Source: Proteiniclasticum ruminis (lineage in GTDB: Bacteria > Bacillota > Clostridia > Clostridiales > Clostridiaceae). From it: a stretch of DNA of 64,000 nucleotides. Location: assembly GCF_900115135.1 (NCBI RefSeq), contig NZ_FOVK01000001.1, positions 868,001 through 932,000 of the forward strand. Direction: 5' to 3'. This document shows positions 26,626-38,562 of the stretch, one piece after another. The position numbers were made by a program, and so were the translations under genes. The notes below the pieces were generated by a model. It searched no databases, was not told the DNA's origin, and saw only the letters and a program-made list of their open reading frames with translations. The stretch's first letter is position 1; every line of letters starts with the position of its first letter.

Positions 26626-27993
26626 ATGAAAAAATTTGGTATAAGAGATCAGGTAGGATACCTCTTTGGAGACATGGCCGGAAGTTTTGTGAATCTTTAT
26701 GTGGATGCTTTTTTTCTTACATTCTGCACCTACGTGCTTGGTGTGAGTCCTTACTTTATGGCTTCCCTTTTCTTGGGTGCAAGACTGTGGGATGCAGTCA
26801 ATGATCCGATTATCGGTTCATTCCCAGACAGATGGTCCCTTGGAAAATCAGGTGACAAGTTCAAACCCTACATTAAGGTTGCTATGTTTCCCTTGGCATT
26901 ATCTGTAATGCTCGCATTCTACGATGTCTCTCTATGGTCCGAAACAGCCAAACATATCTGGATAGTTGCTGTTTATGTGTTTTATGGTATGTGCTATACC
27001 GGAACTTCAATGCCCTATGGCTCTTTAGTTGCCGTAATCACAGATGATCCAGTAGAACGTACTAAACTTTCCAGAGCACGTTCCTTTGGCGGTCTCATCG
27101 TAGGTGCAGGATTCCTCTCTGCAGTCCCACAGTTCATATTCAACAAAGAAGGGCACGTGGTTCCAGAAAACTTTTTCTATATCGGTATTTTATTTGGTGT
27201 TCTTTCACTGCTTAGCTACATCCTGACTTTGAAACTCACCACCGAACGAGTTCGCCAGAAAAAAGTGGAAACTGAGAAATTTAATTACAGCAAGGTTCTC
27301 AAAAGTGTGCTGAAAAACCGCCCTCTCATCGGAGTGATGGTAGCAACAGTTGGAAGTCTTCTATATATCACTGGAAACAGCCAGCTTGGTGCGTACATTT
27401 ATAAAGAGTATTATCATGCGCCTCAGCTTCTGACCCTTGTTTCGTTAAGCTCTATTCCCATAATGTTTGTAGCTTTTCCAGTGATACCAAAGCTGTCAGC
27501 AAAATACGGAAAGCGGAATCTGATTCTTCTGTCCACCGCAGTAAACTTTGTTTTTTCCTTGTTCTTGCTTATTGTTCCTATAAAAGACGTATATCTTTTC
27601 CTGCTTCTATATACTATAAGCAATGTCGGTCAGACGGTATTTATCATGCTGATTTGGGCTTTGGTCACAGATACTTTAGATTATCATGAGTATATTACGG
27701 GAGAGAGAAGTGATGGTTCTTTGTTCTCCATTTACACATTCTCTAGGAAAATCGGCTCTACACTGGCCTCAACATTAGCCAGCATGATGCTGGGAATTGT
27801 TGGTTTTGTTTCAGGTGCTGCTGCTCAAACTCCAGAGGTTGCAGAAAACATCAGGACTCTTACCACTGCAGTGCCTGTTCTCACCACTCTACTCCAGCTC
27901 ATTGGAATTGGTCTCATTTTCAACTTATCAAAAGAGAGAATGGATGAGATTCAGCTGGAACTGAAAAATAAACGATTGTCAGCAGCCAACTAA
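26626..27993 (+). CDS. GPH-family (MelB-like) sugar:cation symporter
   Basis: 455 residues, 12 predicted membrane helices. The family signatures of glycoside-pentoside-hexuronide symporters are clear: QVGYLFGDMAGSFV at the start, RLWDAVNDPIIG with the cation-site aspartate near residue 65, PYGSLVAVITDDP and the VTDTLDYHEYITGERSDG motif near 350. It imports a glycoside or related solute with Na+ or H+. The RBS AAGGAG precedes the ATG. It is followed 12 bases later by the creatininase-like gene, forming a two-gene operon under the divergent AraC regulator. The substrate is not predictable. Confidence 0.92.
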   Translation: MKKFGIRDQVGYLFGDMAGSFVNLYVDAFFLTFCTYVLGVSPYFMASLFLGARLWDAVNDPIIGSFPDRWSLGKSGDKFKPYIKVAMFPLALSVMLAFYDVSLWSETAKHIWIVAVYVFYGMCYTGTSMPYGSLVAVITDDPVERTKLSRARSFGGLIVGAGFLSAVPQFIFNKEGHVVPENFFYIGILFGVLSLLSYILTLKLTTERVRQKKVETEKFNYSKVLKSVLKNRPLIGVMVATVGSLLYITGNSQLGAYIYKEYYHAPQLLTLVSLSSIPIMFVAFPVIPKLSAKYGKRNLILLSTAVNFVFSLFLLIVPIKDVYLFLLLYTISNVGQTVFIMLIWALVTDTLDYHEYITGERSDGSLFSIYTFSRKIGSTLASTLASMMLGIVGFVSGAAAQTPEVAENIRTLTTAVPVLTTLLQLIGIGLIFNLSKERMDEIQLELKNKRLSAAN

Positions 27994-28005
27994 AGGAGGT
28001 TTCAC

Positions 28006-28827
28006 ATGAGAACTAGAATTTTTTCAAAATTAACCAATTATGAAGCGGAAGCCTACCTGCAAAATAACTCCACCATCATCGTACCAGTGGGAACTGTAGA
28101 GATGCACGGAGACTTTCCGCTGGACTGTGAGACGGTGGTTTCTGAAGCCATTGCCTTGAAAATGGCAGAAAAAACAAACTCTGTCATCCTGAACAATCTT
28201 CCCTACTTTTACGCAGGTGCTACACTTGCCGGCCGAGGAACTGTCCAAGTAGGAATCCGTGAAGGAATCGATTACCTATTTGCCATCGCAAAATCACTAA
28301 AAAGACAAGGATTCAACCGTCAAATCTATCTCAGTTTCCATGGTCCAGCCCACATGACGCTCAGTCCATTGGTGAGAGATTTTTTTGAAGAGACAAAAAC
28401 GCCCATACTTTTTGTGGATATCATTATGGCTCTTATGAAACACGCAAAAGACCTGATTCCTAATGGAAATTTCTACGATATTTACGTTGGAGCATATAAA
28501 ATCATGGGAAGACTTGATGACGTTCCATTATGTCCCGATAAAAAGGAGGAACCACTAACTGAGTCATCCGTATCACAGTTCCAGAATGTCTTTTCCCTGG
28601 CCTATCAGTCTGCTGCCGTCGGATACTACTTCGGCGAGAAATCAGATCACGCACAAACTCCAGTCATAAGAAACGCTGAACAAAGACAGGAAATGGCAGA
28701 CCGTGGTGTGAAGATCATAGAAGATCTCGTCGAGAAAATCAATCTTCCTTCTATACTAACCTCATTAGACCAGCTGGACGATTTCTATCATAGTGAAGTG
28801 CTGAAAAAATATGGTGAATGGCTTTAA
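28006..28827 (+). CDS. creatininase-family protein (divergent)
   Basis: 273 residues. The N-terminal metal motif is present as VPVGTVEMHGDFPLDCET (family E-x-H-G-x-x-L-P-L-x-T/C-D/E). Creatininase relatives are zinc or manganese amidohydrolases that open cyclic or formamide amides. Two other family motifs are altered. The usual NGHGGN loop reads SFHGPAH, and the C-terminal HAGxxET reads DHAQTPV, so a metal-ligand Glu seems missing. The protein may therefore have changed specificity or be inactive. It is translated from AAAGGAGG, nine bases before its ATG, directly after the symporter, so it probably acts on the imported compound. Confidence 0.78.
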   Translation: MRTRIFSKLTNYEAEAYLQNNSTIIVPVGTVEMHGDFPLDCETVVSEAIALKMAEKTNSVILNNLPYFYAGATLAGRGTVQVGIREGIDYLFAIAKSLKRQGFNRQIYLSFHGPAHMTLSPLVRDFFEETKTPILFVDIIMALMKHAKDLIPNGNFYDIYVGAYKIMGRLDDVPLCPDKKEEPLTESSVSQFQNVFSLAYQSAAVGYYFGEKSDHAQTPVIRNAEQRQEMADRGVKIIEDLVEKINLPSILTSLDQLDDFYHSEVLKKYGEWL

Positions 28828-28854
28828 AAAATAGAATATATGGAAGTTTACCAC

Positions 28855-28881
28855 AAAAAGGAAGGAACCCCCTTCCTTTTT
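28855..28881 (+). terminator. terminator after the creatininase-like gene
   Basis: An 11-bp perfect stem AAAAAGGAAGG/CCTTCCTTTTT (28855-28865 with 28871-28881) with a five-base loop. Confidence 0.85.
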
Positions 28882-29081
28882 ACATTTTATCGATGAACCC
28901 TTTGCATAGGCTCTTCAACTGAATCATTCATCTGTTGTGTCTGTTTTCCATATCTCTTCCTCGTCAATGAAGTCCAAAATACCAAGAATTAACAAATTAA
29001 AATGTTAATAAATATTTAACTTTTACATGTTATGGTGTAAAATATCAGTATCAGTAAAATACCCAAACAGGTGGTGATAAA

Positions 29082-29726
29082 ATGACACTCTATATCATCG
29101 GAGACAGCTTGGTTACAGGATTTGGTGTTGCTAACGGCAAAAGTTGGCTGGACCTCGTTCAGCAAGAATCCACTCAGTCACTGATAAATAAAGGTAATGA
29201 TGGTGATACTACTTCTGATATACTCCTCCGATTACATGAGGATGTTATTTCCCATACTCCGGACACCATGTTCATCCTTGCAGGAACAAATGATGCGTTG
29301 GCCGGAAGGACAGCCAATACCATCTATAATAATGTGTTGCAGATCATAAAAGAATGCATCAATTCGGGCATTGTACCGATTATCATTCTTCCTCCATTTA
29401 TTCATGTGGAAACAGCAGCGAAGCAACATCCTGACTCCAGGGAGTCCTTCGAAAGTGCTTCTACGACACTGAAAAGATACAGAAGGCTCATCGAAGACTA
29501 TTGTATTGATGAGCGAATCGATACCATTGACTTTAATAAAGCATTCATACTCTCAGACGTGGAACTGGAACCTGAACTGTATTATCTGGATGGGATTCAT
29601 TTCACAGAAATGGCTCACAAAAAATTTGCAGACAAGTTTTTATATAAATACAATTATATACTGGCTCATAAGAACCCAGCAGACTATATCATCAATTATG
29701 ATACTGTCATTACCACAGAGAACTGA
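29082..29726 (+). CDS. SGNH/GDSL-family hydrolase
   Basis: 214 residues, cytoplasmic (no signal peptide). The four SGNH blocks are present: IIGDSLVTGFG with nucleophile Ser9 (I), GNDGDTT (II), FILAGTNDA with GTND (III) and LDGIHFTE with the catalytic Asp and His (V). Family members are esterases or lipases (TesA/RhaE-like) acting on acyl or acetyl esters. RBS AGGTGGTGA precedes the ATG. It is flanked by terminators and so monocistronic. It sits between the symporter module and convergent rnr. Confidence 0.9.
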   Translation: MTLYIIGDSLVTGFGVANGKSWLDLVQQESTQSLINKGNDGDTTSDILLRLHEDVISHTPDTMFILAGTNDALAGRTANTIYNNVLQIIKECINSGIVPIIILPPFIHVETAAKQHPDSRESFESASTTLKRYRRLIEDYCIDERIDTIDFNKAFILSDVELEPELYYLDGIHFTEMAHKKFADKFLYKYNYILAHKNPADYIINYDTVITTEN

Positions 29727-29761
29727 AAATGAGGACCCGCATCATTGCGGGTCCTCATTTT
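29726..29761. terminator. bidirectional terminator between SGNH gene and rnr
   Basis: A perfect 15-bp stem (AAAATGAGGACCCGC and complement, 29726-29740 with 29747-29761) with a six-base loop and A/T ends on both sides. Confidence 0.9.
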
Positions 29762-29766
29762 TTGCA

Positions 29767-31884
29767 TTAGTTTTCTTCTTCTTCAATTTCAAAGAATATT
29801 TCACGGGAATCAAGATTCACATTGGCAACAAGCACACGGATTTTTTCTCCAAGGGCATACTTTTTGCCAGTCCTTTCGCCAATGAGCGTCATATACCTTT
29901 CATCGTACACATAATAATCATCATAGAGACTGGTTATATGGACCAGTCCCTCAATGGTGCTTGGAAGCTCCACAAAGAGTCCAAAGTTGGTAACAGAAGA
30001 AATGATACCCTCAAACACTTCTCCGATGTGCTGCTGCATAAACTCTGCTTTCTTCAGCGCATCCAGTTCACGTTCTGCATCAACTGCTACTCTTTCCATC
30101 TCAGATGCCTGTTTCGATGCTTCAGAAACGATGGGAACCAAGGTTCTGACACGTTTTTCATCGATCTTTCCATGCAAGAATTCCTTAATAATCCGGTGAA
30201 TCATCAGATCCGGATACCTTCTGATGGGCGAGGTGAAATGAGAATAATACGTGGCAGCTAATCCAAAATGGCCAATATTCTCTGGTGCATATCTAGCTTG
30301 CATCATACTTCTTAGAAGAAGCTTTGAAAGAACTGGCTCTTCCTTCTTTCCTTCCACCTTCTTCAGCACTTCCTGCAGCGACTTCGGCTGAACACCTGCA
30401 TAGAGCTTCACTGGATATCCAAGATTATAAGAAAACTCTGTGAAAGCTTTGAGCTTTTCCTCATCCGGCTCCTCATGCACCCTGTAAATAAACGGCATAT
30501 GAGTCCAGAACATATGCTCAGAAACTGTTTCATTGCAGACAAGCATAAACTCTTCTATGATCTTATTAGAAATCTCACGGGGATACAGAGATACTTCCAC
30601 TGGTTTTCCCAGCTTATCCAGTTTGATCTTGCTTTCAGGAAAATCAAACTCAATGGCTCCACGCTTTTCTCTCTTCTTTTCAAGGATTCTCTGAAGATCT
30701 CTCATGTCTTCAATCATGGGAACAAACTCCTGATATTTAGCAAGGGATTCATTCATCTCTCCCTGAAGCACTTTTGTGACATCCTCGTAGGTTGCCCGGA
30801 GCTTTGATTCTATGACAGACTCATAAATTTCATGCTCCACCACTTTACCTTCACCGTCAATGATCATATCACAGCTGAGCGCCAGTTTCGGTTCAAAAGG
30901 ATTCAGTGAACAAAGGCCATTGGATAGTTTTTCAGGCAGCATGGGTATCACAAGATCCAGAAGATACACAGAAGTCGCTCTTTTAAATGCTTCTTTATCC
31001 AGCGGTGTATTTTCCCGAACATAATGGGATACATCCGCAATATGAACACTCAGTTTGTATAAGCCGTTTTCAAGTTTCACCACAGATACCGCATCATCCA
31101 GGTCTTTTGCATCTGCGCCGTCGATGGTCATGATTTTCTCACCACGCAGATCCCGTCTTTTGGAAAACTCTTTTTCCTCAGCAGTCTCCGAGAGCGAATC
31201 TGTATAGCTGAGCACTTTTGGTGGAAATGCTTCTGGTAGGTTGAATTTTTTAACCACCGTCAGGATGTCTACCCCTTTGTCTCCTTTTTTGCCCAATATC
31301 TCTAGGATAATACCTTCGGGATTTCTGCCTTTTTCTGGCCACTTGGTGATTTCCACCACAACCACATCTCCAGTCTCAGCGAAATTACGGTTGCTTTTTG
31401 AGATGAAAACATCATGCTGCAGTTTCTGGTCCTCTGGGCTGACAAATCCAAAGGCTTTGGTCTGTTCGTACACTCCGATGATTTTACTGTTTTTTCTTTC
31501 CAGAACTTCTAGAATCTCACCTTCTGCTCGTCTTGTTCCTGCATTCTCACGAATGAGCTTCACTTGAACTTTATCTCCGTTCATTGCAGTTTTTAAGGCA
31601 TTTTCGGGAACAAAAATATCCCCTTTCCCTTCTCCACGGAAAACAAATCCAAATCCTCTCTTGTTCACATCAATTCTTCCCACATAAACGCCATAACGCT
31701 CTGGAAGAACAATCTTCTCTTTTTTGATTTTCAGAAGAGAACCTTCTTTTAGAAGCTCCTCCACGGTATTTCTCAGTACTTTTTTCTCCTGTTTCTCAAA
31801 CCCTAAAACTTGCGCCATCTCATCTATCGTCATAGGACGGTACTGATGGTCACTGACCATGGCCAGTATTTTCTCCACTAACAT
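29767..31884 (-). CDS. rnr: ribonuclease R
   Basis: 705 residues, 3'-5' exoribonuclease of the RNB family. Domains in order: N-terminal helix-turn-helix (about 1-60), two cold-shock OB folds (about 65-215), the RNB domain (about 240-570) with TIDGADAKDLDDAVS supplying the metal-binding aspartates, HFTSPIRRYPDL near 535, and a C-terminal S1 domain (about 615-695). It degrades structured RNA, including faulty mRNA during trans-translation. In many Firmicutes rnr is followed by smpB and ssrA. Here it ends in a terminator, convergent to an SGNH gene. It is transcribed apart from hppA, which has its own terminator. Confidence 0.95.
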   Translation of the reverse strand: MLVEKILAMVSDHQYRPMTIDEMAQVLGFEKQEKKVLRNTVEELLKEGSLLKIKKEKIVLPERYGVYVGRIDVNKRGFGFVFRGEGKGDIFVPENALKTAMNGDKVQVKLIRENAGTRRAEGEILEVLERKNSKIIGVYEQTKAFGFVSPEDQKLQHDVFISKSNRNFAETGDVVVVEITKWPEKGRNPEGIILEILGKKGDKGVDILTVVKKFNLPEAFPPKVLSYTDSLSETAEEKEFSKRRDLRGEKIMTIDGADAKDLDDAVSVVKLENGLYKLSVHIADVSHYVRENTPLDKEAFKRATSVYLLDLVIPMLPEKLSNGLCSLNPFEPKLALSCDMIIDGEGKVVEHEIYESVIESKLRATYEDVTKVLQGEMNESLAKYQEFVPMIEDMRDLQRILEKKREKRGAIEFDFPESKIKLDKLGKPVEVSLYPREISNKIIEEFMLVCNETVSEHMFWTHMPFIYRVHEEPDEEKLKAFTEFSYNLGYPVKLYAGVQPKSLQEVLKKVEGKKEEPVLSKLLLRSMMQARYAPENIGHFGLAATYYSHFTSPIRRYPDLMIHRIIKEFLHGKIDEKRVRTLVPIVSEASKQASEMERVAVDAERELDALKKAEFMQQHIGEVFEGIISSVTNFGLFVELPSTIEGLVHITSLYDDYYVYDERYMTLIGERTGKKYALGEKIRVLVANVNLDSREIFFEIEEEEN

Positions 31885-32053
31885 ATATGCCCTCCAATCA
31901 ATTGGTTTTCTTGCTTTTACTCGTTATCTTTAGTATACAGAAAAAGTGTGAACGATGTTCGATATTTTTTGGAATACTGTATTATACTTCATTATTTTAC
32001 GAAGTATTTACATGTTTATTCCAGAAATGATCAAAAATACAGAAGTCATCCCG

Positions 32054-32078
32054 AAAAAAGCCAGGATATACCCGGCTT
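32054..32078 (-). terminator. terminator after hppA
   Basis: An AAGCC/GGCTT-type stem of eight pairs with one G-U (32059-32066 with 32071-32078) followed on the minus strand by TTTTTT. It lies about 15 bases beyond the hppA stop. Confidence 0.7.
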
Positions 32079-32090
32079 GGATCTCAGCTT

Positions 32091-34112
32091 CTATGAAACA
32101 ATCAGCTTCAGCAATATCCCACCATATTCCACAATGACTGGGGCAAACACAAGTGCGACGATAGACATCAGCTTGATGAGTATATTCATGGAAGGACCGG
32201 ATGTATCCTTAAAAGGGTCTCCCACAGTATCACCAACGATTCCTGCCGTATGGGCTTCACTTCCCTTTCCTCCATGTTCTCCGGACTCAATATATTTCTT
32301 TGCATTGTCCCACGCCCCACCGGCATTGGACATCATAATCGCAAGCAGAACGCCAGTGACAACAGCTCCAGCTATAAGTCCTCCAAGGGTTTCAGCTCCA
32401 AGAAGAAGCCCCACCCCCACGGGAATGACAACAGCCAGTATCCCTGGAAGAATCATCTCACGAAGCGCAGCTTTCGTGGAAATGGCTACACATCTGTCAT
32501 AATCCGGCTTTCCTGAGCCATCCATGATTCCATCAATTTCTCTGAACTGTCTTCTTACCTCCATGACCATTTCATTGGCTGCCTTTCCAACAGAGTTCAT
32601 GGTAAGTGCAGCAAAGAGAAATGGAAGCATTCCACCGATAAAGAGTCCTACCAGACTCAATGGGTTCAGAAGATTGATGCTGGATAACTCTACACTTTCT
32701 GCATAGGAAGCAAAAAGAGAAAGTGCTGTTAGTGCTGCTGATCCAATGGCAAATCCTTTTCCCATGGCAGCCGTTGTATTTCCAACAGAATCCAGCTTAT
32801 CTGTGATTTCACGCACTTCAGGTGGAAGATCCGCCATCTGTGCAATCCCTCCCGCATTGTCCGCGATGGGTCCATAGGCATCCACTGCAACGGTGATTCC
32901 CGTTGTGGACAGCATACCCACCGCCGCTAGAGAAATACCATATAGCCCCATGGTGGCATTCTCATTCCCTCCCATAACAAAGTAAGAGAGAAGCACCCCA
33001 AGTACAATCAGCACCGTGGGCACCATGGTTGAAAACATGCCCACGCCTAGACCCGATATGATGTTGGTTGCAGAACCTGTCACTGAATCCAGCGCGATGG
33101 TCTTGACACTCCTGAAGTCTGCTGAGGTATAGACTTCCGTGATTCTACCGATTAGAATTCCGATGATAAGACCAGCAGTTACTGCAAAAAATGCATTGTA
33201 GGAATCCAGCACTACTTTACTTAAAATAAAGGTGCCCACCATAACAAGAAGGCCTGCTGTATAGGTTCCTGTATTTAGTGCTTTCTGCGGATTTTCTCCG
33301 TTGGCCTTTGTCGCTATGATGATGCCTATAATAGAGGCTAGGATGCCTATGGATGAAAGGACCAGTGGAAATACGGCTCCATACTGTTCAAGTACCAGAT
33401 AGCCAAGGGTTACGGAGGAAATGATGGAGCCCACATAGGATTCAAAAAGATCGGCGCCCATTCCCGCCACATCCCCCACATTATCCCCCACATTGTCCGC
33501 TATGACAGCAGGATTTCGGGGATCATCCTCAGGGATATGTGCTTCCACCTTGCCCACAAGATCCGCGCCAACATCGGCAGCTTTCGTAAAGATTCCTCCA
33601 CCCACTCTGGCAAAAAGTGCGATCGAAGACGCACCCAAGGCAAATCCTGTAAGAGGAATCGCATCCTCTGAAAAGATTGTCAATAAGAACCCGATACCGA
33701 TAACTCCTAATCCCACGACGCAAAGTCCCATGACTGCTCCACCGGAAAAAGCGATACGAAGCGCTTTATTCTGACTGTGGCGTGCTGCTTCTGCGGTTCG
33801 CACATTGGCTTTTGTTGCAACCACCATACCTAAAAATCCGGCTAGGATTGAAAAAACTGCACCCACAAGGAAAGCGAAGGCGGAACGGAGATCCACAGCA
33901 AAAATCAGAATAAAAAAAACAGCGGTGATGAACAAACTGAGATATTTGTATTCACTCTTCAGAAAAGCCAAAGCTCCCCTGTGAATGTACTCAGAAATCT
34001 CTTTCATTCGTTCAGAACCACTGTCCTGTTTTCTGATGTGCAGCGCCAGCAGCAAAGCCCAGAAAATCGAAAACACCCCAACAACACCCGTCACAAGAAA
34101 AACCGTTTCCAT
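32091..34112 (-). CDS. hppA: membrane-bound ion-pumping pyrophosphatase (K+-dependent type)
   Basis: 673 residues with about 16 membrane helices. The catalytic motifs are DVGADLVGKVEA, DNVGDNVGDVAG and the C-terminal DTVGDPFKDTSGPS. GNTTAAMGKGFAIGS has Ala at the position that is Lys in K+-independent enzymes, indicating K+ dependence. The GADLFESYVGS segment carries the Glu typical of Na+-transporting bacterial enzymes. It couples hydrolysis of pyrophosphate to Na+ (or Na+/H+) export, an energy-saving device common in anaerobes. Ion choice is inferred from motif comparison. It is monocistronic or follows the lipoprotein hydrolase gene by 48 bases. Confidence 0.95.
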   Translation of the reverse strand: METVFLVTGVVGVFSIFWALLLALHIRKQDSGSERMKEISEYIHRGALAFLKSEYKYLSLFITAVFFILIFAVDLRSAFAFLVGAVFSILAGFLGMVVATKANVRTAEAARHSQNKALRIAFSGGAVMGLCVVGLGVIGIGFLLTIFSEDAIPLTGFALGASSIALFARVGGGIFTKAADVGADLVGKVEAHIPEDDPRNPAVIADNVGDNVGDVAGMGADLFESYVGSIISSVTLGYLVLEQYGAVFPLVLSSIGILASIIGIIIATKANGENPQKALNTGTYTAGLLVMVGTFILSKVVLDSYNAFFAVTAGLIIGILIGRITEVYTSADFRSVKTIALDSVTGSATNIISGLGVGMFSTMVPTVLIVLGVLLSYFVMGGNENATMGLYGISLAAVGMLSTTGITVAVDAYGPIADNAGGIAQMADLPPEVREITDKLDSVGNTTAAMGKGFAIGSAALTALSLFASYAESVELSSINLLNPLSLVGLFIGGMLPFLFAALTMNSVGKAANEMVMEVRRQFREIDGIMDGSGKPDYDRCVAISTKAALREMILPGILAVVIPVGVGLLLGAETLGGLIAGAVVTGVLLAIMMSNAGGAWDNAKKYIESGEHGGKGSEAHTAGIVGDTVGDPFKDTSGPSMNILIKLMSIVALVFAPVIVEYGGILLKLIVS

Positions 34113-34160
34113 AACATACCCCCCATATTATTATGATGAATGAGTTCTCATGTTCCAATT

Positions 34161-35141
34161 TTATTGTAATTTTTCTAAAAATTCAATAAGTTTATTCAGA
34201 AAATCCTCATGAAGAGGTAAATTTTCCATACTGTAGGTGGCAAGATTCCCTTCGCGGTCTTCCGGTGACTCTTTCAGAATGTGGTTCATTCCTTCAATGA
34301 TTTCCAGTGTTCCGTGAGATGAAGCATGAAAGAGAACAGAAGCGTCTGTCACGGGCACCTGCAAATCTCGATCTCCATGAAGGATTAGTGCTGGCTTATC
34401 AATATTCTCCATGAGGCTTTCAGGATCATATGCAAACCAGGAAATGAGATAAGGCTGCACAGAGGGTCTGAAAAGAGAAAACAAAGAAACAGGAACCTTC
34501 GGAACCTCGTCTCCATTTTTTAGAGAGGCAACAATAGGTTCTGCAAGGTCCGCCAGATCCTGATCTGCAGATTTCAGCTGATTTAGTATAAGCTCATCTG
34601 CAGGTGACGCGGACCCGGAAACAAGAATCAGCCCTTCATAAAGAGACGCCTTCAACATAGCCGCTTCTGCGATCAATGCGCCTTCACTGTGTCCTAAGAG
34701 AATGAGTCTGGAAAAACCAAGTGACTTCAGTTCTTCTGAAATCCTCACCACATCCTCGATGGCAAGATCGAAAGTAAGCTCGCTTTCTTTCTTCACAAGA
34801 CCCTTGCTTTCTCCAATGCCTCGCTTGTCATACCGAAGAGTCGCATATCCATTTTGTGCAAGTGCTTCCGCAAGAAGCCTCAAATGATTGTTTCCTTGAG
34901 CCTGAGGGTTGTTACCATTGCGATCTGTAGGTCCTGATCCCGGGACAAGTATCACTACAGCTTCTATGATCTTATCTGCAGGATACATGATAGAACCATG
35001 CAGTGTTCCTTCCTGAACCTGCAGCACAAATGGTTCCTCTGGAAAGGCACTTTTCATATCATCTTTTTCTTCCTTGCTACAAGCAGTTAAAGTCAGAAGA
35101 CTCAAGGCAAACACAGTTAAAACTAATTTCGTTATATTCAT
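34161..35141 (-). CDS. alpha/beta-hydrolase lipoprotein
   Basis: 326 residues. A lipoprotein signal peptide (MNITKLVLTVFALSLLTLTAC, shown up to the lipobox Cys region near residue 20) places it on the outer face of the membrane. The hydrolase core has the oxyanion segment LVPGSGPTDRNGNNP, the nucleophile elbow GHSEGA, the acid GDRDLQVP and the base GMNHIL. Family members hydrolyse small esters or peptides. The start is the ATG at 35141 with GGGGAGG six bases upstream; an upstream in-frame TTG is not preferred. It follows secG after a terminator. An esterase also sits between secG and rnr in Bacillus, so this may be the positional equivalent although it is a secreted form. Confidence 0.85.
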   Translation of the reverse strand: MNITKLVLTVFALSLLTLTACSKEEKDDMKSAFPEEPFVLQVQEGTLHGSIMYPADKIIEAVVILVPGSGPTDRNGNNPQAQGNNHLRLLAEALAQNGYATLRYDKRGIGESKGLVKKESELTFDLAIEDVVRISEELKSLGFSRLILLGHSEGALIAEAAMLKASLYEGLILVSGSASPADELILNQLKSADQDLADLAEPIVASLKNGDEVPKVPVSLFSLFRPSVQPYLISWFAYDPESLMENIDKPALILHGDRDLQVPVTDASVLFHASSHGTLEIIEGMNHILKESPEDREGNLATYSMENLPLHEDFLNKLIEFLEKLQ

Positions 35142-35163
35142 ACCGTACCTCCCCCAACGCAAA

Positions 35164-35185
35164 AATGCTGCCCGAAGGCAGCATT
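35164..35185 (-). terminator. terminator after secG
   Basis: A 9-bp perfect stem closed by a UUCG tetraloop on the minus strand (AATGCTGCC-TTCG-GGCAGCATT, 35185-35164) followed by TTT. It probably ends or attenuates the secG transcript before the hydrolase gene. Confidence 0.8.
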
Positions 35186-35190
35186 CATCA

Positions 35191-35421
35191 CTAAATCATA
35201 TTCATTGCTATGGTATTAATTGCAAACAAGATCGCAGTAATCACAGTAAGCTTTTTCAGGAAAGCTTCCCCGGTTCTTCCACGGTTTTTGCTGAAGAATG
35301 AGTCCTGTGAGCTTCCACCTGTAAGACCCTTCAGTCCGTCAGACTTGCTCTGCTGCATTAAGACCAGCGCAATCATAATAATGGCCAGAATAAATTCCAC
35401 AATAATCAAAACAGTTTCCAT
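35191..35421 (-). CDS. secG: protein-export membrane protein SecG
   Basis: 76 residues with two hydrophobic helices (VLIIVEFILAIIMIALVL and LTVITAILFAINTIAM). The conserved central loop QQSKSDGLKG..GGSSQDSFF is diagnostic of SecG. It is a non-essential part of the SecYEG translocon. It lies downstream of eno, as in Bacillus and many clostridia, but is separated from it by a terminator hairpin. RBS GGAGGG precedes the ATG. Confidence 0.95.
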   Translation of the reverse strand: METVLIIVEFILAIIMIALVLMQQSKSDGLKGLTGGSSQDSFFSKNRGRTGEAFLKKLTVITAILFAINTIAMNMI

Positions 35422-35560
35422 ACTATCCCTCCTGATTCACTAACATCTTATTCTAGCATACTTCTTCTTCTGCCACAATAAGAGGATACAATTCCATGTG
35501 ATTTCTCTCTCCTATGATACCATAAAAGTCCTCAACCTCATAGATTTTGCAGAAAATAAC

Positions 35561-35588
35561 AGAGGTGCTTTCAAAAGAAAGCACCTCT
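35561..35588 (-). terminator. terminator after eno
   Basis: A perfect 12-bp stem AGAGGTGCTTTC/GAAAGCACCTCT (35561-35572 with 35577-35588) with an AAAA/TTTT loop. It closes the glycolytic operon; the following T-run is moderate (GTTATTTT). Confidence 0.8.
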
Positions 35589-35607
35589 GACTATTTACGT
35601 TAAAGTA

Positions 35608-38477
<2,870 letters not shown>

Positions 38478-38505
38478 GAATATTCCTCCAGTTTGTCTTT
38501 AGATC

Positions 38506-38530
38506 GCAGGGAAGAATGACTCTTCCCTGC
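38506..38530 (-). promoter_or_regulatory. intercistronic hairpin between tpiA and gpmI
   Basis: A perfect 10-bp stem GCAGGGAAGA/TCTTCCCTGC (38506-38515 with 38521-38530) without a T-run. It is likely an mRNA stability or processing element rather than a terminator. Confidence 0.65.
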
Positions 38531-38562
38531 GCTTGGAAGCTTCGCTTCTTCACATCATAGAC

